Positions 5,515 to 7,439 of a stretch of DNA of 7,439 nucleotides are shown here, piece after piece. Below the pieces are notes generated by a model. It saw nothing but the letters and a program-made list of their open reading frames with translations. It was not told the origin of the DNA and made no database searches. This DNA is from Desulfobacterales bacterium (lineage in GTDB: Bacteria > Desulfobacterota > Desulfobacteria > Desulfobacterales > QNYZ01). Each line of letters starts with the position of its first letter. Within the stretch, counting starts at the first letter, position 1. The translations under genes and the position numbers were made by a program. The DNA is taken from assembly GCA_029938515.1 (NCBI GenBank), contig JAOZUU010000132.1, positions 1 to 7,439 of the forward strand. Direction: 5' to 3'.

Positions 5515-6465
5515 ATGAACAAAACCGGTTTCTTATACGATATCAGGTACCTGCTTCACGACACCGGCCCGTATCATCCTGAAATTCCGGAAAGACTCCA
5601 AGCGATTTATAAAGGAATCAGCGAAGGTGGGCTTCTGGAACACCTGACGCTGATCCAGGCATCACGACCTGACATGAAATGGATTGAAGCGGTCCACGAC
5701 CCGGATTATATCCACCGCTTCGAAGAAGTCTGCTATTCGGGCAAGAAAACCTTCGACTATCCGGACAACCAGATGTGTACCGAAACCTATGAAACAGCCT
5801 GCCTGGCCGTCGGCGGCATCCTGGAAGCGGCCGATCGGGTGATGAATGGCGAGCTGAACAATGCGTTTTGTGCGGTCCGCCCCCCCGGCCATCATGCCGA
5901 AACCGACCGAGCCCTGGGATTTTGTTATTTCAACAATGTGGCCATTTGTGCCCGCTATCTGCAAAAAAAATGGGGAATAAAAAAGGTCGGCATCGTCGAT
6001 TTTGATGTTCATCACGGTAACGGTACCCAGCATATCTTTGAAAAAGACCCCTCCGTTTTTTATTATTCAATCCATGAACACCCCTCTTTTTCATATCCCG
6101 GCACCGGTCGGGAGTTTGAAACGGGCACAGGCCAGGGCCATGGATTCACGAAAAATTCTCCCACCTTGCCGGGACAGGGAGACGAAGAATACAAGCGTTT
6201 GATGGAACGGGATCTCTTTCCGGCATTTGAACGATTCGAACCGGAAATCATCCTCGTTTCAGCCGGTTTCGATGCCCATGTGGATGACCACCTGGCCGAC
6301 ATGAGCCTGACCACCGATGGATTTTCCTGGATCATGCAGCGGGTGATCGAGATGGCCGAAATTTACGCCGATGGAAGAGTTATTTCGGTGCTTGAAGGCG
6401 GTTATAACCTGGATCGCCTGCCCGAACTGGCGAAAAACCATGTGGAGATACTGCTTCAAAAATAA
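5515..6465 (+). CDS. Histone deacetylase-family (class II-type) zinc deacetylase
   Basis: This is a zinc-dependent amidohydrolase of the arginase/deacetylase fold. Bacterial members remove acetyl groups from protein lysines or from acetylpolyamines. The 316 residues show the full active site: RPPGHHA (122-128, with charge-relay His126 and His127), GFCYFNN (135-141), DFDVHHGNGTQ (162-172, zinc ligands Asp164 and His166), SAGFDAH (249-255, third ligand Asp253) and LEGGYNL (293-299, catalytic Tyr297). RPPGHHA and EGGY point to the class II / HDAH group rather than class I AcuC. GGAGGT lies three bases before the ATG. The next gene encodes an AcuB-like protein, echoing the Bacillus pairing of AcuC with AcuB around acetyl-CoA synthetase, so a protein target in acetyl-CoA metabolism is plausible. 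Acetylpolyamine hydrolysis is the main alternative. Family is certain, substrate is inferred. Confidence 0.93.
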   Translation: MNKTGFLYDIRYLLHDTGPYHPEIPERLQAIYKGISEGGLLEHLTLIQASRPDMKWIEAVHDPDYIHRFEEVCYSGKKTFDYPDNQMCTETYETACLAVGGILEAADRVMNGELNNAFCAVRPPGHHAETDRALGFCYFNNVAICARYLQKKWGIKKVGIVDFDVHHGNGTQHIFEKDPSVFYYSIHEHPSFSYPGTGREFETGTGQGHGFTKNSPTLPGQGDEEYKRLMERDLFPAFERFEPEIILVSAGFDAHVDDHLADMSLTTDGFSWIMQRVIEMAEIYADGRVISVLEGGYNLDRLPELAKNHVEILLQK

Positions 6466-6523
6466 CAGACAAACCGGCTAATAACTGATATCAGGGTTCG
6501 CATAAAAAATTCGGAGGTATCCC

Positions 6524-7210
6524 ATGTTTGTCAACCGTTCAATGACGAAAAAAGTGATCACCGTCACGCCTGGAACCGATCTTTTCGAAGCCAAGGACCT
6601 GATGGCCAAACACCATTTCCGCCATCTGCCCGTCTGCCGCGAAGACGGCCTTCTCTTCGGAATTGTGACCGACCGGGATTTACGCAGCGCCCTGCCCCGT
6701 GAATTTTCAAAAGCATCGGCTCACCCCGACACGACAAAAGCGCAAGCGGATGTCACCGCATTGAAAATCGGAGATATCATGACCACCGATTTGATTAAGG
6801 TCTCCCCCATGGACACCATTCAGGATGCGCTCTTGCTCATCCAGCGGTCCAACGTGGGCGCGCTTCCCGTGGTGGATGATCAAAACAGGTTGGAAGGGAT
6901 CATTTCCGTACGGGATCTGTTGCGGGCATTCATTAATGTGCTGGGTATTGGTGAGCCGGGGGCCCTGATCTGTGTTCTGGTGGAGGAAAAGGTCGGGCAG
7001 CTCAAAAAAATCGTCGATGCTGTCACCGAGGAAGGGGTTTCATTCGGCAGTGTCCTGGTGGCCAGATACTGGGATGAAAAAAAACGGGCGGTTTTCTGTT
7101 ATCTGCTAACCGTAAACGTCCGACCCATAAAAAAGAAGCTGGCTGATTTGGGATTTACCATTCTCGATCCGATGGAGTGGTATATGGATCAATTACCGAA
7201 ACCGGACTGA
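6524..7210 (+). CDS. acuB: AcuB-like CBS-CBS-ACT regulatory protein
   Basis: This 228-residue cytoplasmic protein has tandem CBS motifs (about 6-57 and 84-138) and a C-terminal region (about 146-215) that looks like an ACT domain. Visible signatures are MTKKVITVTPGTDL (7-20), FRHLPV (32-37), GIVTDRDLR (46-54), then IMTTDLIKVSP (85-95), GALPVVDD (112-119) and GIISVRDLL (125-133). The order and the FRHLPV...TDRDLR start closely resemble Bacillus AcuB, encoded next to the deacetylase gene acuC. CBS pairs bind adenine nucleotides such as AMP, ATP or SAM; the ACT domain may add a small-ligand site, so an energy- or acetate-sensing role is inferred. GGAGGT (6513-6518) five bases before the ATG fixes the start. 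It follows the deacetylase by 58 bases with no terminator, and its TGA overlaps the next ATG. Confidence 0.88.
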   Translation: MFVNRSMTKKVITVTPGTDLFEAKDLMAKHHFRHLPVCREDGLLFGIVTDRDLRSALPREFSKASAHPDTTKAQADVTALKIGDIMTTDLIKVSPMDTIQDALLLIQRSNVGALPVVDDQNRLEGIISVRDLLRAFINVLGIGEPGALICVLVEEKVGQLKKIVDAVTEEGVSFGSVLVARYWDEKKRAVFCYLLTVNVRPIKKKLADLGFTILDPMEWYMDQLPKPD

Positions 7211-7439
7211 TGCCGGTTGCGCCCGGCCAGGATCTTTACATTTACTACCTTTCCGGACACCTGTCATTTTGTGAGGAGCTGGGTGCCGGCTTTATCGGAA
7301 ACTGGCAGGAGGAAGATTCGTCCTTTCTTTTTTTTTCGTCACCGGCCCGGCGCCGGGTGGAAGCGTTGGTTGCCAACCATCCCCATCTGACCCTGGAAGA
7401 CGAATACCGAATGTCTTACAAAGACTGGCAAGGCGGGCA
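7210..7439 (+). CDS. Partial gene, N-terminus of a probable L11 methyltransferase (PrmA)-like protein
   Basis: An open frame begins at the ATG sharing one base with the TGA of the AcuB-like gene (TGATG) and stays open for 76 full codons to the window edge. The N-terminus reads MPVAPGQDLYIYYLSG, then GAGFIGNWQEEDSSFLFF (26-43) and YRMSYKDWQGG (66-76). From memory, the GNW-x-E-D...FLFF and Y-x-x-W-Q-G pattern matches the N-terminal domain of ribosomal protein L11 methyltransferase-like proteins in Desulfobacterota. The SAM-binding core that would prove this lies outside the window. No good ribosome site precedes the ATG, so translation is probably coupled to the gene before. A run of nine T (7328-7336) sits in the coding region. 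Coding status is likely; function is tentative. Confidence 0.6.
   Translation, partial: MPVAPGQDLYIYYLSGHLSFCEELGAGFIGNWQEEDSSFLFFSSPARRRVEALVANHPHLTLEDEYRMSYKDWQGG

Noticed and set aside
6400..6410. Second copy of the cooC-leader palindrome GGTTATAACC(T), inside the deacetylase gene
   Set aside because: It encodes Gly-Tyr-Asn-Leu of the conserved catalytic motif, so the match is explained by coding constraint.
6485..6494. Perfect 10-bp palindrome CTGATATCAG between the deacetylase and AcuB-like genes
   Set aside because: It is short, does not extend, has no T-tract and no nearby promoter elements; it is compatible with chance.
1..7439. Mobile elements, CRISPR arrays, tRNA or rRNA genes, phage or toxin-antitoxin genes
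   Set aside because: I searched by eye on both strands and saw no terminal inverted repeats with transposase motifs, no regularly spaced direct repeats, and no structured RNA gene.

Overview
The window looks like chromosomal DNA of a strictly anaerobic, Gram-negative bacterium, most likely a sulfate-reducing member of the Desulfobacterota (the old Deltaproteobacteria). This is inferred from gene content, not from a marker gene. A Kdo transferase implies lipopolysaccharide. A CooC-type nickel-insertion ATPase implies a carbon monoxide dehydrogenase, and so probably the Wood-Ljungdahl pathway. An AcuB-like regulator and an acetyl-lysine-type deacetylase fit an acetyl-CoA-centred metabolism. No phage, transposon, CRISPR array, tRNA or rRNA is visible.

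Left part (1-2150). waaA runs leftward from a TTG start and ends at 34, inside a small 8-nt-period repeat. Opposite it, across an AT-rich divergent spacer (1360-1563) with a 13-bp inverted repeat and candidate promoters on both strands, lies a single-gene hsp20 unit. A strong intrinsic terminator closes that unit at 2034-2069.

Middle part (2150-4570). A leftward three-gene operon is packed with 13- to 21-nt gaps: a small DMT/DUF606 (YdcZ-type) membrane protein, an M20-type zinc amidohydrolase of the allantoate / N-carbamoyl-amino-acid family, and a Yip1-domain membrane protein. A candidate promoter is followed by a terminator-like hairpin inside the 5' leader, which suggests attenuation.

Right part (4626-7439). 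A rightward cluster contains cooC, a class II-type histone-deacetylase-family hydrolase, an AcuB-like CBS-CBS-ACT protein, and the start of a gene that resembles the N-terminus of Desulfobacterota ribosomal protein L11 methyltransferase-like proteins. That last gene overlaps the stop of the AcuB-like gene by one base and runs off the window. The cluster joins a maturation factor for CODH/acetyl-CoA synthase to a deacetylase and a nucleotide-sensing AcuB-type protein. It could therefore be a control module for acetyl-CoA flux, resembling the Bacillus acuABC system but without an acetyltransferase in view. This is the most interesting part of the window.

The 308-bp gap between the DMT gene and cooC holds promoters and hairpins for both directions but no gene I can support.
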